Positions 17,644 through 26,623 are shown, numbered from the stretch's first letter. The stretch: 64,000 bases of DNA from BOG-908 sp964242115 (GCA_964242115.1 CAXSZX010000011.1:62001-126000); one strand, 5' to 3'. Notes: generated by a model not told the origin, from the sequence alone. Program-made: numbers and translations.

Positions 17644-18915
17644 ATGACGGAGCAATATGAGTGCAAAGTCCAGCACGTTCTGTCACTTGTCACGTCTCCT
17701 GCAGCGAGGCGTCCGGTTTCGGGAATACTAGTCGGCAATGGGCTGCACGCACCGCCCAGTCTTACAACGAGGTCGAGATTGGCGAACAGAAACGGCGAGA
17801 TCAGGTCGTTGACCGGCATGCGCGGCATCGCCGCCGTTCTGGTGATGGCGTATCACTACCGCAACCTCGGCAACCCGTCTCACACGCTGCCCAGCCAGTT
17901 GGGGCCATGTTACCTGATGGTGGACATGTTCTTCATCCTGTCCGGCTTCGTCATGGCGCGCACCTACGCCGGCAGTTTCAGCGGCGGGTTCACGTGGCGC
18001 GGCTATGCCGGTTTTCTCGAGGCGCGGGTCGCGCGAGTCTATCCGCTCTACTTCGTCGCCACGCTCGTGATGTTCGTGCTGGTGCTGCTGCTGCGGCTCG
18101 ACTACCCGCTCAAACCTGTGCACGCGTTGCTGGCGAACCTGATCCTGGTGCAAAACCTTGGCGCAGGCCTGGTGTGCGCCACCTGTTCGCAAAAGCTGGT
18201 GTTGCCGGGCTGGTCCATCAGCACAGAAGCGGCCGCATACCTGTTGTTCCCCGCCTTTGCTGCGGTGGCGCTGTTCGGGTCGCGGAACAGGGCCGTCCTC
18301 CTGTTGATGGCCGCTGCAGGCTGCATGGTGCTGCTGGCGTTTCTGCCGTATAGTTGGCTCGACGCGCTGGAGCGGCGCGGACCGCTCGACATCTCGGAGG
18401 GCACCACGCTCTGGCCGTTACTGCGGTGCCTGGCCGGCTTTGGTATCGGCGTGGTGCTGTGGCGCGCCGCACGCACCGGCTACCGGCCAACGCAGGCGCA
18501 AGCCGGCGCGCTGGACGTCGTAGTCGCCGTTGCGCTGGCCGGGCTGTGGTTCGTACCGGGCAGCGACCTGGTGCTCGTCGTGATTTTGTCGGTGCTGATA
18601 TGGCATCTTGCCATGTCGGAAACCCTTCTCACCCGCCTGCTCGCAAGCAAGCTGCCCTACCGGCTCGGCGAGTGGTCTTACGCCATCTACCTGCTGCACT
18701 GGCCGGTGCTGATGGCAATGACCCTGATTTTCACGCCGCTGCACGCGGCGCACATGCCGCATGCCTGGGGCGTGACCCAGGCATTGCTTGTCGGTCTGAC
18801 CATGTTGTTTGCTGCGTCGGCACATGCCTTCATCGAGCGGCCGGCGCGGCGGGAGCTGCGGGCGTTGTTCCATCGGCGGGCACGCACGATGACTGCGGAG
18901 CCTAGTGCGCCCTGA
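17644..18915 (+). CDS. Membrane acyltransferase, acyltransferase-3 (OafA/YrhL-like) family
   Basis: A 423-residue multi-pass protein. RSLTGMRGIAAVLVMAYHYR is the family opening, with the catalytic His in the YHY motif. It is followed by YLMVDMFFILSGFVMARTYA, RVARVYPLYFVATLVMFVL, GWSISTEAAAYLLFPAFAA and, near the end, YRLGEWSYAIYLLHWPVLMA. About ten membrane segments are visible. Such enzymes O-acylate sugars of exported glycans. The ATG at 17644 touches the repeat; about 55 residues precede the family core, so translation could begin later (MRGIAAV). It is convergent with radC. Confidence 0.88.
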   Translation: MTEQYECKVQHVLSLVTSPAARRPVSGILVGNGLHAPPSLTTRSRLANRNGEIRSLTGMRGIAAVLVMAYHYRNLGNPSHTLPSQLGPCYLMVDMFFILSGFVMARTYAGSFSGGFTWRGYAGFLEARVARVYPLYFVATLVMFVLVLLLRLDYPLKPVHALLANLILVQNLGAGLVCATCSQKLVLPGWSISTEAAAYLLFPAFAAVALFGSRNRAVLLLMAAAGCMVLLAFLPYSWLDALERRGPLDISEGTTLWPLLRCLAGFGIGVVLWRAARTGYRPTQAQAGALDVVVAVALAGLWFVPGSDLVLVVILSVLIWHLAMSETLLTRLLASKLPYRLGEWSYAIYLLHWPVLMAMTLIFTPLHAAHMPHAWGVTQALLVGLTMLFAASAHAFIERPARRELRALFHRRARTMTAEPSAP

Positions 18916-18917
18916 GA

Positions 18918-19065
18918 GAAAACAAGCAGCTCCTTTTTGCAGAAAAGGAATAAAAAACTTTTGTCTCCGTGTGATGCGTCGGGGTGGAACATCTCGTTTC
19001 AGGGTGCCGCGACAGCCGGACCAAAGGTTTTTTGCTGCTTTTCAAAAAAGCAGGCCTTCCTTTCT
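18918..19065 (-). repeat. PIE copy 11 (reverse), overlaps the radC 3' end
   Basis: Left hairpin CTCCTTTTTGCAGAAAAGGAA carries a compensated change. TAAAAAACTTTTGTCTCC follows, the centre keeps GCCGCGACAGCC, and the right hairpin is GCTGCTTTTCAAAAAAGCAGGCC. It lies between convergent genes; the radC stop is inside the right hairpin. Confidence 0.9.
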
Positions 19066-20019
19066 AAAGCTTACCCACCTCCCGTTGCCTACAACGACAT
19101 GGTCATGCACCGCTATGCCCATGGTGCTGGCCGCGGCTACGATCTGCCGCGTCATCGCGACGTCGTCGCTCGACGGGGCGGGGTCACCGCTCGGATGGTT
19201 GTGGCTGAGGATGATCGCCGCCGCTTTCAGCTCCAGTGCGCGGCCGATCACCTCGCGCGGGTAGACCGGCGTGTGGTCCACCGTGCCGCGTGACTGCGCC
19301 TCGTCTGCCAGCAGGCGATTTTTGCTGTCGAGGAACAGAACGCGGAACTGCTCGGTCTGCTCGCGCGACATTACCTGCTGCAGGTAGGTCATCAGCGAGT
19401 CCCAGTCCGACAGTACCGGCTGTCCCATCACCCGCGCGCGGCCCAGGCGCACGGCGGCGGCGCTCACCACGCGCAGGGCGACGGCACCCGCCTTGCCCAT
19501 TCCCTGCACGGCCATCACGTCCCGCGGCGCGGCGGCGATCACCTCGGCGAAGCTGCCGAAACGGGCGAGCAGGCGGTAGGCGATCGGCTTGGTGTCGACC
19601 CGCGGCAGCGCCAGGAACAGCACCATCTCCAGCATCTCGTGGTCCGCCAGCGCGTCCGGCCCGGCGGTCAGCAACTTCTCGCGCATGCGATTACGGTGCT
19701 GCTCCATGCTGGTAGCGGGCGCCGGATGGGCGGCGTGTAACTCGGCCGGTTGGGCGGGGGAGCCGGACGGGTTCCGCCTGTCAGGTGGCAGCAACGTCTG
19801 CCGAGCTGGCGGCAACATCTCCAACTGGCCCGCGACGTCGCTCAGCCCTGGCGGTCGAGCCGGGCCCTGGTCCAAGCTTTGCCCAGGTTGCTCGGCCGCG
19901 GGCTGGGTGGGCCGGCGTTGGGCCAGCATCTTGCTCGAGCTCTCCGGCCTTGCCGGCTCAGGTCGTGCGCCCGGTTTGAGCAAGCTGTCGCCCTGCCTTG
20001 GTCGGGCTCGTCTCACCAT
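19042..20019 (-). CDS. radC: RadC-family JAB/MPN-domain protein
   Basis: A 325-residue protein. The core starts near residue 105 (MEQHRNRMREKLL) with a UPF0758/RadC N-domain: GPDALADHEMLEMVLFLALP and GSFAEVIAAAPRDVMAVQGMGKAGA, a helix-hairpin-helix. The JAB metalloprotease-like motif is ILSHNHPSGDPAPSSDD. Despite its name the repair role of RadC is disputed. An extra, Pro/Ala-rich N-terminal segment of about 100 residues is low complexity; the real start may be 19707. The last residues, FRKEGLLF, and the stop are encoded by PIE copy 11. Confidence 0.88.
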   Translation of the reverse strand: MVRRARPRQGDSLLKPGARPEPARPESSSKMLAQRRPTQPAAEQPGQSLDQGPARPPGLSDVAGQLEMLPPARQTLLPPDRRNPSGSPAQPAELHAAHPAPATSMEQHRNRMREKLLTAGPDALADHEMLEMVLFLALPRVDTKPIAYRLLARFGSFAEVIAAAPRDVMAVQGMGKAGAVALRVVSAAAVRLGRARVMGQPVLSDWDSLMTYLQQVMSREQTEQFRVLFLDSKNRLLADEAQSRGTVDHTPVYPREVIGRALELKAAAIILSHNHPSGDPAPSSDDVAMTRQIVAAASTMGIAVHDHVVVGNGRWVSFRKEGLLF

Positions 20020-20128
20020 TTTTAGAACGAGCCTAAGCGGCGCCGGGAAGCCTGGTGAGCCATACAGGCACCGGCCTGCGCCGGTGAGAGCTGGTTTGCA
20101 TGCGCGCGCGGCGATCGGACCATCAGGT

Positions 20129-20283
20129 AGAAAGCAAGGCCTTCTGTTTCGAGAAAAAGAAGCAAAAAGCTTTTGCGAGCGCTGTCGCGGACGGCTTAGT
20201 CGACACGTTTCACCAACGCGCGCCGGCGAGAGACAAAAGTTTTTTGGTTCTTTTTTTCAAAAAAGAACTGCTTGCTTTCTTTC
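20129..20283 (+). repeat. PIE copy 12 (forward)
   Basis: Between radC and map, both on the minus strand, so transcription crosses it against its arbitrary orientation. Left hairpin CTTCTGTTTCGAGAAAAAGAAG, AAAAAGCTTTTGC. The long centre CTGTCGCGGACGGCTTAG then CACGTTTCACCAACGCGCG is nearly that of copy 31. Intact GGTTC hairpin on the right. Confidence 0.95.
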
Positions 20284-20286
20284 CGG

Positions 20287-21093
20287 CTAAGCCGCCGCAT
20301 AAGGCGGATGGTGCAACCCGGCCGGCGAGATGGTGAACACTTCGCAGCCCTCCTCCGTCACGCCCACCATGTGCTCGAATTGAGCGGAAAGGCTGCGGTC
20401 ACGCGTCACCGCGGTCCAGCCGTCGTCGAGCACCTTCACCTCCGGACGGCCGGCGTTGACCATCGGCTCGATGGTGAAGAACATGCCGGGCCGCAGCACC
20501 GGGCCTTCGCCGCGGCGGCCAAAATGCAGCACGTTGGGGGCGGCGTGGAAGCTGCGGCCGATTCCGTGGCCGCAGAAGTCGCGCACCACGCTAAAGCGGT
20601 TTGCCTCCACGTAGGTTTGAATTGCGTGGCCAAGGTCGCCCAGGGTGGCGCCGGGTGCCACCGCGCCCACGCCCTTCATCAGCGCCTGGTAGGTCACGTC
20701 GAGCAGGTTGCGTGCGCGGGTGGACAACGCGCCGGCGCCGTACATCCGGCTGGTGTCGCCGTGCCAGCCGTCGAGGATGACGGTGACGTCGATGTTGACG
20801 ATGTCGCCCTCGGCCAGCTTTTTCTCGCCCGGGATGCCGTGGCAGACGACGTGGTTGATGCTGGTGCAGATCGACTTGGGGAAGCCGCGGTAGTTCAGCG
20901 GCGCCGGGACCGCGTCGTGGGCCAGGATGAACTCGTGGCATAGCCGGTCGAGCTCGCCGGTGGTGACGCCGGTCACCACGTGAGGAGCGATCATGTCCAG
21001 CGTGCGGGCGGCGAGCTGGCCGGCAGCGCGCATCCCGGCGAAATCCGCCTCGCCGTGGATGGTGATGCGCCGCGCCTCGCTGCCGCCGTCCAT
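20287..21093 (-). CDS. map: Methionine aminopeptidase, type I
   Basis: A 268-residue type I MetAP. Conserved: NYRGFPKSICTSINHVVCHG, the metal-binding NIDVTVILDGWHGDTSRM, GHAIQTYVEA, the CGHGIGRSFH box and GMFFTIEPMVN. The last Glu ligand is in TAVTRDRSLSAQFEHMVGVTEEG. It removes initiator Met from nascent proteins. The usual GHGIGxxxHExP reads GIGRSFHAAP here, a small deviation. It lies in a run of three minus-strand genes (carboxypeptidase, map, radC), each pair separated by a PIE. Confidence 0.95.
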   Translation of the reverse strand: MDGGSEARRITIHGEADFAGMRAAGQLAARTLDMIAPHVVTGVTTGELDRLCHEFILAHDAVPAPLNYRGFPKSICTSINHVVCHGIPGEKKLAEGDIVNIDVTVILDGWHGDTSRMYGAGALSTRARNLLDVTYQALMKGVGAVAPGATLGDLGHAIQTYVEANRFSVVRDFCGHGIGRSFHAAPNVLHFGRRGEGPVLRPGMFFTIEPMVNAGRPEVKVLDDGWTAVTRDRSLSAQFEHMVGVTEEGCEVFTISPAGLHHPPYAAA

Positions 21094-21148
21094 TCGTCTA
21101 CCTTTTATCGCTGCAAGGTTGCGAAGATGCGGTTACGCGGCTTGGGAG

Positions 21149-21281
21149 GCAAGGCAAGCGCTTCTTTTTTGAAAAAAAGAAGCAAGAAACTTTTGCTCCC
21201 CGTCGGGTGTCAGCCCTGGATCGCGCGACAGCGGAGACAAAAGTTTTTTGGTTCTTTTTTTCAAAAAAGAACCGCTTGCTA
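21149..21281 (+). repeat. PIE copy 13 (forward)
   Basis: Between map and the D,D-carboxypeptidase (both minus). Left hairpin CTTCTTTTTTGAAAAAAAGAAG, CAAGAAACTTTTGC, centre GTCGGGTGTCAGCCC with GATCGCGCGACAGCGG, perfect right hairpin. The stop TAG of the carboxypeptidase overlaps its right end. Confidence 0.94.
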
Positions 21282-22358
21282 CGCCTTCCTTGTGTGCGCC
21301 GCCCCCGCGCACCCGTGATGCCCGGTGCAAACCGCCGCATGCCGAACGCCGATCGGCGTCGCCTTCACGTGCGCCACCGCGAGTGCCGCGTGCACCAGGT
21401 GGCCGTGCCGGTGGAACGCCGCGTAGCGCAGCGCCACGCCCGGCACCGGTGCGGCCTCCGCGCTGGCGATCAGCGAGGGCAGCCGGAAGCGCGAGGGTGC
21501 GTGGCGGGTGACCGGCACGCCTTCCTGGGTGAAGCCGTCGTCCAGCAGCGTCGCCATGTGCAGGTCGCGCTCCGGGTTGGAGCTGGCCCCCATCACCACG
21601 CCGATCAGCCGCACGCCGCCGCGCATCGCCGAGGTGACCAGGTTGTGGCCGGCGGCTTGGGTGTAGCCGGTCTTCAGGCCGTCGGCGCCCTCGTAGGCGG
21701 TCAGCATGCGGTCGTGGTTAGGGACGGCACGGCCGTGGAAGTAGAACACCGGCTCGCTGAAGTAGTGGTAGTAGTTCGGGAAGTCGGTGATCAGGTGGTG
21801 CGCCAGCAGAGCGAGGTCGCGCGCCGTGGTGGTCTGTTCGGGGTCCGGCAGGCCCGACGCGTTGCGGAAGGTCGAGTTGGTCATGCCGAGCGCACGGGCG
21901 CGCAGGGTCATCATCTGGGCGAAGCGGTCCTCGTCCCCGCCGATCAGCTCGCCCAAGGCGGCCGCCGCGTCGTTGGCGGATTTGGTGACGATGCCGAGGA
22001 TTGCGTCGCTGACGGTGAAGTAGGTGCCCGGCAGCAGGCCCAGCTTGGACGGCTCCATAGAGGCCGCGTGGCCGGAAACCGGCACTGTTTGGCCGAGCGT
22101 CAGCTTGTTGTCCCGCAACGCCTCGAACGCCATGTAGAGCGTCATCAGCTTGGTCAGGCTGGCCGGGTAACGCAGCGAGTCCGCGTTGGCGGCCTCGAGC
22201 ACCTTGCCGGAGCCGTTGTCGACGATGATCGAGCTGTAGCGCGCGGAGCCGATCTGGGCATGCGCCGGGCAGGCGGCCACCGCGAGACAGGCAGTTGCTG
22301 ACCAAGCCAGCCAGTTCGACCGCACACCGTCGCCTAGGCGGCGCAAGAAGGACGCCAT
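21279..22358 (-). CDS. D-alanyl-D-alanine carboxypeptidase (peptidase S11)
   Basis: A 359-residue penicillin-binding protein. A signal peptide ends near PAHA-Q at residues 31-35. The three active-site motifs are present: S67-L-T-K70, S127-A-N and K229-T-G. It trims the terminal D-Ala from peptidoglycan stem peptides in the periplasm. After the catalytic domain the C-terminus (residues 300-359) is short and Ala/His-rich (AAFHRHGHLVHAALAVAHV) without the amphipathic membrane anchor of E. coli DacA/DacC, so membrane attachment is doubtful. The start at 22358 has an AAGGATGG about ten bases upstream. Confidence 0.92.
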   Translation of the reverse strand: MASFLRRLGDGVRSNWLAWSATACLAVAACPAHAQIGSARYSSIIVDNGSGKVLEAANADSLRYPASLTKLMTLYMAFEALRDNKLTLGQTVPVSGHAASMEPSKLGLLPGTYFTVSDAILGIVTKSANDAAAALGELIGGDEDRFAQMMTLRARALGMTNSTFRNASGLPDPEQTTTARDLALLAHHLITDFPNYYHYFSEPVFYFHGRAVPNHDRMLTAYEGADGLKTGYTQAAGHNLVTSAMRGGVRLIGVVMGASSNPERDLHMATLLDDGFTQEGVPVTRHAPSRFRLPSLIASAEAAPVPGVALRYAAFHRHGHLVHAALAVAHVKATPIGVRHAAVCTGHHGCAGAAHTRKA

Positions 22359-22716
22359 GTTCAAACCATCCTTCGCCGGCTGGATCATGAGGAGTTTAAA
22401 AGCGGCTTTCCGCGTCTGTCCAGCACACTAGCGCACATTGACGTAAACCGAGGGTAAGTTCGCGCGCTAAACTCGATTACGCCAAAACCTATTGTGTTCA
22501 CGAAAACGTGATACTCGCCCCGATTGGTGGTAGTTGTCAACCCAGGGTGTCGTGCACGAAAACCGATAGAGCAAATGCATGGTGCGTTGCACAAAACCTA
22601 TTGACTGCCTCGCAGTGCTGTTCTAGGTAGCCGTTGTTGCAACGCACCATGCGCTGTCGACAGATTAATGCGACGGTTCGCCGCTGTTGGAATCGTCCTG
22701 ACAACTGGAGCAGGTA
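22359..22716. other. Divergent promoter region between carboxypeptidase and phasin genes
   Basis: A 358-bp gap without PIE. Besides the inverted repeat described separately, it holds a short palindrome TCACG-AAAA-CGTGA at 22498-22511. No small gene is supported. Confidence 0.5.
22577..22652. promoter_or_regulatory. 15-bp inverted repeat around the phasin promoter, possible PhaR operator
   Basis: GCATGGTGCGTTGCA at 22577-22591 is exactly inverted as TGCAACGCACCATGC at 22638-22652. Each arm contains TGC-GTT-GCA, which fits the TGCN3GCA core I recall for alphaproteobacterial PhaR. Between the arms lies a possible promoter: TTGACT at 22601-22606 and TAGGTA at 22625-22630, 18 bp apart. PhaR represses phasin genes until PHA accumulates. 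Assignment by motif and context. Confidence 0.6.
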
Positions 22717-23220
22717 ATGATCACAAAAGCTAAAGCGATCGAGGCAGCGACCGAAGACCTCAAGAAGATCGAGGCAGTTTCGCACGAGCAGACGGTCGAA
22801 GGCATAAAGCAGGGTGCGGCCACCGCTGCGGCGGGCATCGAGCATACGCAGGCCCAGGTTAAGGAAGGCATGGCGCGCGCGATGAAGACCGCCGAGCAGA
22901 TGTCCGCTTTCAGCCAGGGCAACATGGAAGCGATGATGAAGTCGAGCCAGATCCTGGCGACCGGCTTCACCGAGATGTCCAAGTTGATGGCCGCCAGCGC
23001 ACGCGCCAGCCTCGACGAGACGGTCAACACCTTCCGCGCGCTCACCTCCGTCAAGTCCGTCAAGGAAGCCGTGGAGCTGCAGACCAGCTTCGCGCGCACC
23101 TCGATGGAAAAGGCGATGAGCGAGGGTGGCAAGCTGACCGAGCACTCGCTGAAGCTTGCCGAGCAGGCGATGGCGCCGCTCTCCGCGCGCGTCAACGCGG
23201 CCGTCGAGAGCTTCTCGTAG
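22717..23220 (+). CDS. Phasin-family protein (PHA granule-associated)
   Basis: A 167-residue, Cys- and Trp-free helical protein rich in Ala, Lys and Glu. The segment LMAASARASLDETVNTFRALTSVKSVKEAVELQTSFARTSMEKA is the phasin_2 pattern (residues about 88-131). Phasins coat polyhydroxyalkanoate granules and limit coalescence. It has its own promoter region with a putative PhaR operator, a ribosome-binding site GGAGCAGG just before the ATG, and a strong intrinsic terminator. It is a single-gene unit, which fits a highly expressed granule protein. Confidence 0.9.
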   Translation: MITKAKAIEAATEDLKKIEAVSHEQTVEGIKQGAATAAAGIEHTQAQVKEGMARAMKTAEQMSAFSQGNMEAMMKSSQILATGFTEMSKLMAASARASLDETVNTFRALTSVKSVKEAVELQTSFARTSMEKAMSEGGKLTEHSLKLAEQAMAPLSARVNAAVESFS

Positions 23221-23270
23221 GCTCCTCACGCTGGTGATAGCCCACCCGTTTGTCGGGTGATGATAGCGGC

Positions 23271-23306
23271 AAGGCCCGGGAGCGATCCCGGGCCTTGCGT
23301 CGTTTT
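23271..23306 (+). terminator. Rho-independent terminator of the phasin gene
   Basis: A perfect 10-bp stem AAGGCCCGGG / CCCGGGCCTT with a 6-base loop, followed by GCGTCGTTTT. It is one of only two classical terminators seen in the window. Most other genes end in PIE instead. Confidence 0.88.
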
Positions 23307-23484
23307 GCGCAACTCGTGAGCAACTGCTGGCGGCCCGTACCAGCATCTGCTCTTTTCCAGCCTGCCCGGGTTCCGATATCATGGCTGCTTCACAGCGCGA
23401 GTGCAGCCTTCATGCCGGTCCTCGGCTGAGGCGCGCGCCCGCGCAGACGGTCCGCGACTTGCGCGGCGCCAGGATGGTCCGACG

Positions 23485-23811
23485 ATGAGTGACAACGACA
23501 AGCGAGGCGGCGACAGCCCTGGCACCGGCGTGGTGGTCAAGGCGCGGCCGAAAACGCGCAAGCCGGCCATGTACAAGGTGCTGATGCTGAACGACGACTA
23601 CACGCCGATGGAGTTCGTCGTCCACGTGCTCGAGCGCTTCTTCCAGAAGACCCGCGAGGAGGCCACCCGCATCATGCTGCACGTCCACCGCCGCGGCGTG
23701 GGCGTCTGCGGCGTGTTCACCTACGAGGTGGCCGAGACCAAGGTCACGCAGGTGATGGACCTGGCCCGTCAGAATCAGCATCCCCTGCAATGCACGATCG
23801 AGAAGGACTGA
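23485..23811 (+). CDS. clpS: ATP-dependent Clp protease adaptor ClpS
   Basis: A 108-residue adaptor. The N-end-rule pocket is visible: LMLNDDYTPMEFVVHVLERFF (NDDYTPMEFV), then HVHRRGVGVCGVFTYEVAETK. ClpS binds proteins with N-terminal Phe/Leu/Trp/Tyr and hands them to ClpAP. The start MSDNDKRGG at 23485 is preferred over the in-frame ATG at 23401, whose extra 28 residues look non-coding. It is followed by PIE copy 14 and, 458 bp after its stop, by its partner clpA. Confidence 0.95.
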   Translation: MSDNDKRGGDSPGTGVVVKARPKTRKPAMYKVLMLNDDYTPMEFVVHVLERFFQKTREEATRIMLHVHRRGVGVCGVFTYEVAETKVTQVMDLARQNQHPLQCTIEKD

Positions 23812-23822
23812 GACGGGCAGCG

Positions 23823-23955
23823 AGAAAGCAAGGCCCTCTTTTCTGAAGAAAGAAGAAAAAGACTTTTGGTCTGGCTGTGGCAGAGGTTTCTGCAGCGTGT
23901 ACCCCTGGAGAGAAAAGTTTTCTGGTTTTTGTAAAAAAGAACCGCTTGCCTTGCC
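23823..23955 (+). repeat. PIE copy 14 (forward)
   Basis: Between clpS and clpA. Left hairpin CTCTTTTCTGAAGAAAGAAG, AAAAAGACTTTTGG, centre CTGGCTGTGGCAGAGGTTTCTGCAGC then GTGTACCCCTGGAG, right arm AAAAGTTTTCTGG and a damaged hairpin TTTTTGTAAAAAAGAACC. Confidence 0.9.
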
Positions 23956-24268
23956 TTGTCCCATTGGTCGGAAAACCTGCGTCGGTCCGACGATCGATCT
24001 TTCATCGGCCTCTGGTCCACCCTTGCGATAGCGGCGCCAACTTGCCTCGCCGGACACCTGCGCGGAGTGGTGACCGGCACCTAAAGGCTTGACTTCTGGC
24101 GCAAGGCTTTCACCGGGCGGAAACCATCCCCAGATAAGTTCGGCCGGCGGACTACGCCGGTGACGATTTCTCTTTCAGGACGCCGCAAACTGCGGCCATC
24201 CTGTCATCATCCGGGTGAGGCGGGGGCAAGGGTTCCCCGGCACCAGGTGCCCAGGGGCAAGAAGCACT
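23956..24268. other. clpA upstream region
   Basis: 313 bp with no supported gene. A TTGACT lies at about 24090-24095 but no good -10 follows at the right distance. The stretch probably carries a separate clpA promoter, since a PIE already ends the clpS side. Confidence 0.4.
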
Positions 24269-26623
24269 ATGCTGTCACGCAATCTAGAACAGACACTTCA
24301 CCGGTCCCTCTCCTTCGCCAGTGACCGCCGGCACGAATACGCGACCCTCGAGCACCTGCTTCTGGGCCTGGCCGACGACAGCGACGCTGCAACCGTGTTG
24401 CGCGCCTGCGGCGTGGACCTCGACAAGCTGCGCCAGGACCTGACCGAGTTTCTCGACAAGGATCTCTCGGGTCTGACCACGGACCGCACCACTGAGCCCA
24501 AGCCCACCGCCGGCTTCCAGCGCGTGGTGCAGCGTGCCGCCATCCACGTGCAGAGCTCGGGCCGAGACGAGGTCTCCGGCGCAAACGTGCTGGTCGCCCT
24601 CTTCAGCGAGCGCGAGAGCCACGCCGTCTACTTCCTGCAGATGCAGGACATGACGCGGCTGGACGCGGTGAACTTCATCAGCCACGGCATCGCCAAGGCG
24701 CCCGGCCGTGCCACTCAGCGCCCGTCCGCCAGCAGCGGCGGCCCGTCCGGCGGCGCGCCGGAAAGCCCGGACCACGACCGCGAGGAGAAGCCGCGCGGCC
24801 GCAACCAGGATGCGCTCTCAACCTACTGCGTGAACCTCAACAAGAAGGCGCAGGCCGGCAAGATCGACCCGCTGATCGGCCGCGAGGCGGAGGTGGAGCG
24901 CACCATCCAGATCCTCTGCCGGCGCACCAAGAACAACCCGCTCTACGTGGGCGATCCGGGCGTGGGCAAGACCGCCATCGCCGAAGGCCTGGCCAAGCGC
25001 ATCGTCGAGGGCGACGTGCCGGAGGTGCTGGCCAAGAGCACCATCTTCGCGCTCGACATGGGCGCGCTGCTGGCCGGCACCCGCTACCGCGGCGACTTCG
25101 AGGAGCGGTTGAAGGCGGTGGTGACCGAGCTGGAGAACCAGCCGGGTGCCGTGCTGTTCATCGACGAGATCCACACGGTGATCGGCGCCGGTGCCACCAG
25201 CGGCGGTGCCATGGACGCGTCCAACCTGCTCAAGCCGGCGTTGGCCAGCGGCTCGCTGCGCTGCATCGGCAGCACCACCTACAAGGAGTTCCGCAACTAC
25301 TTCGAGAAGGACCGCGCCCTGGTGCGCCGGTTCCAGAAGATCGACGTCGCAGAGCCGTCCATCGAGGACACGGTGAAGATCCTCACCGGCTTGAAGCTGA
25401 ACTACGAGAAGCACCACAAGGTCCGCTACACGGACGAGGCAATCCGCGCCGCCGTCGAGCTGTCGGCGAAGTACATCAACGACCGCAAGCTGCCCGACAA
25501 GGCGATCGACGTGATCGACGAGGTGGGCGCCAGCCGGATGCTGCTGCCGGAGGACAAGCGCCGCCGCACCGTCACGCTGAAGGACGTGGAGGAGATCGTG
25601 GCCAAGATCGCCCGCATCCCACCCAAGAGCGTCAGCGCCGACGACAAGGAGACGCTGCGCAACCTCGAGCGTGACCTGAAGTCCATGGTGTTCGGCCAGG
25701 ACAAGGCGATCGACGCGCTGTCGGCCGCCATCAAGCTAAGCCGCGCCGGCCTGCGCGACGCGGAGAAGCCGATCGGCAACTACCTGTTCAGCGGCCCGAC
25801 CGGCGTCGGCAAGACCGAAGTCGCGCGCCAGTTGTCCAGCACGCTCGGCATCGAGCTGATCCGCTTCGACATGTCCGAATACATGGAGCGGCACAGCATC
25901 AGCCGGCTGATCGGCGCGCCGCCGGGCTACGTGGGCTTCGACCAGGGCGGGTTGCTGACCGACGCAATCGACCAGCATCCGCACGCGGTCCTGCTGCTCG
26001 ACGAGATCGAAAAGGCTCACCAGGACCTCTACAACATCCTGTTGCAGGTGATGGACCACGGCAAGCTGACCGATCACAACGGCAAGACGGTCGACTTCCG
26101 CAACGTCATCCTCATCATGACCACCAACGCCGGTGCGGCCGACCAGGCCAAGGAAGCCATCGGCTTCGGCAGCACGGTGCGCCAGGGCGAGGACGAGGAA
26201 GCCATCAAGCGGATGTTCACGCCGGAGTTCCGAAACAGGCTGGACGCGACCATCACCTTCGCCGGGCTGACCGAGGAGATCGTCGGCCGCGTCGTGGAGA
26301 AGTTCGTCATGCAGCTGGAAGCCCAGCTGGCGGACCGCAACGTCACCATCGAGCTGTCGTCGGCGGCGAAGGAGTGGCTGGCCGAGCGCGGCTACGACCG
26401 CCTATACGGCGCGCGTCCGCTGGGCCGCGTCATCCAGGAATACATCAAGAAGCCGCTCGCGGAAGAACTGCTGTTCGGCAGCCTGGTGCATGGCGGCGCG
26501 GTGAAGGTGGGCCTGAAGGACAGCAAGCTGGACTTCGAGTACACCGCGGCGCCGCCTCAGCCGGTTGCTGATCCGGACGAGGGCGAGGGGTCTGCGGAGC
26601 GTGAGCCGGAGACGGTGGAGTAG
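24269..26623 (+). CDS. clpA: ATP-dependent Clp protease ATP-binding subunit ClpA
   Basis: A 784-residue AAA+ unfoldase. It has the N-terminal Clp repeat domain (MLSRNLEQTLHRSLSFASDR, HEYATLEHLLLGLADD), D1 with Walker A GDPGVGKTAIAE near 228 and FIDEIHTVIGAGA, and D2 with GPTGVGKTEVARQ near 509 and LLLDEIEKAHQD. The D2-small domain ends GYDRLYGARPLGRVIQEYIKKPLAEELLFG. A linker of about 25 residues (RPSASSGGPSGGAPESPDHD) separates N-domain and D1. There is no ClpB middle coiled coil. It unfolds substrates for ClpP. Confidence 0.96.
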   Translation: MLSRNLEQTLHRSLSFASDRRHEYATLEHLLLGLADDSDAATVLRACGVDLDKLRQDLTEFLDKDLSGLTTDRTTEPKPTAGFQRVVQRAAIHVQSSGRDEVSGANVLVALFSERESHAVYFLQMQDMTRLDAVNFISHGIAKAPGRATQRPSASSGGPSGGAPESPDHDREEKPRGRNQDALSTYCVNLNKKAQAGKIDPLIGREAEVERTIQILCRRTKNNPLYVGDPGVGKTAIAEGLAKRIVEGDVPEVLAKSTIFALDMGALLAGTRYRGDFEERLKAVVTELENQPGAVLFIDEIHTVIGAGATSGGAMDASNLLKPALASGSLRCIGSTTYKEFRNYFEKDRALVRRFQKIDVAEPSIEDTVKILTGLKLNYEKHHKVRYTDEAIRAAVELSAKYINDRKLPDKAIDVIDEVGASRMLLPEDKRRRTVTLKDVEEIVAKIARIPPKSVSADDKETLRNLERDLKSMVFGQDKAIDALSAAIKLSRAGLRDAEKPIGNYLFSGPTGVGKTEVARQLSSTLGIELIRFDMSEYMERHSISRLIGAPPGYVGFDQGGLLTDAIDQHPHAVLLLDEIEKAHQDLYNILLQVMDHGKLTDHNGKTVDFRNVILIMTTNAGAADQAKEAIGFGSTVRQGEDEEAIKRMFTPEFRNRLDATITFAGLTEEIVGRVVEKFVMQLEAQLADRNVTIELSSAAKEWLAERGYDRLYGARPLGRVIQEYIKKPLAEELLFGSLVHGGAVKVGLKDSKLDFEYTAAPPQPVADPDEGEGSAEREPETVE

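Noticed and set aside
19042..20019. Phage or plasmid origin for radC
   Set aside because: RadC/JAB proteins occur on mobile elements, but here the neighbours are core genes and no phage gene is nearby.
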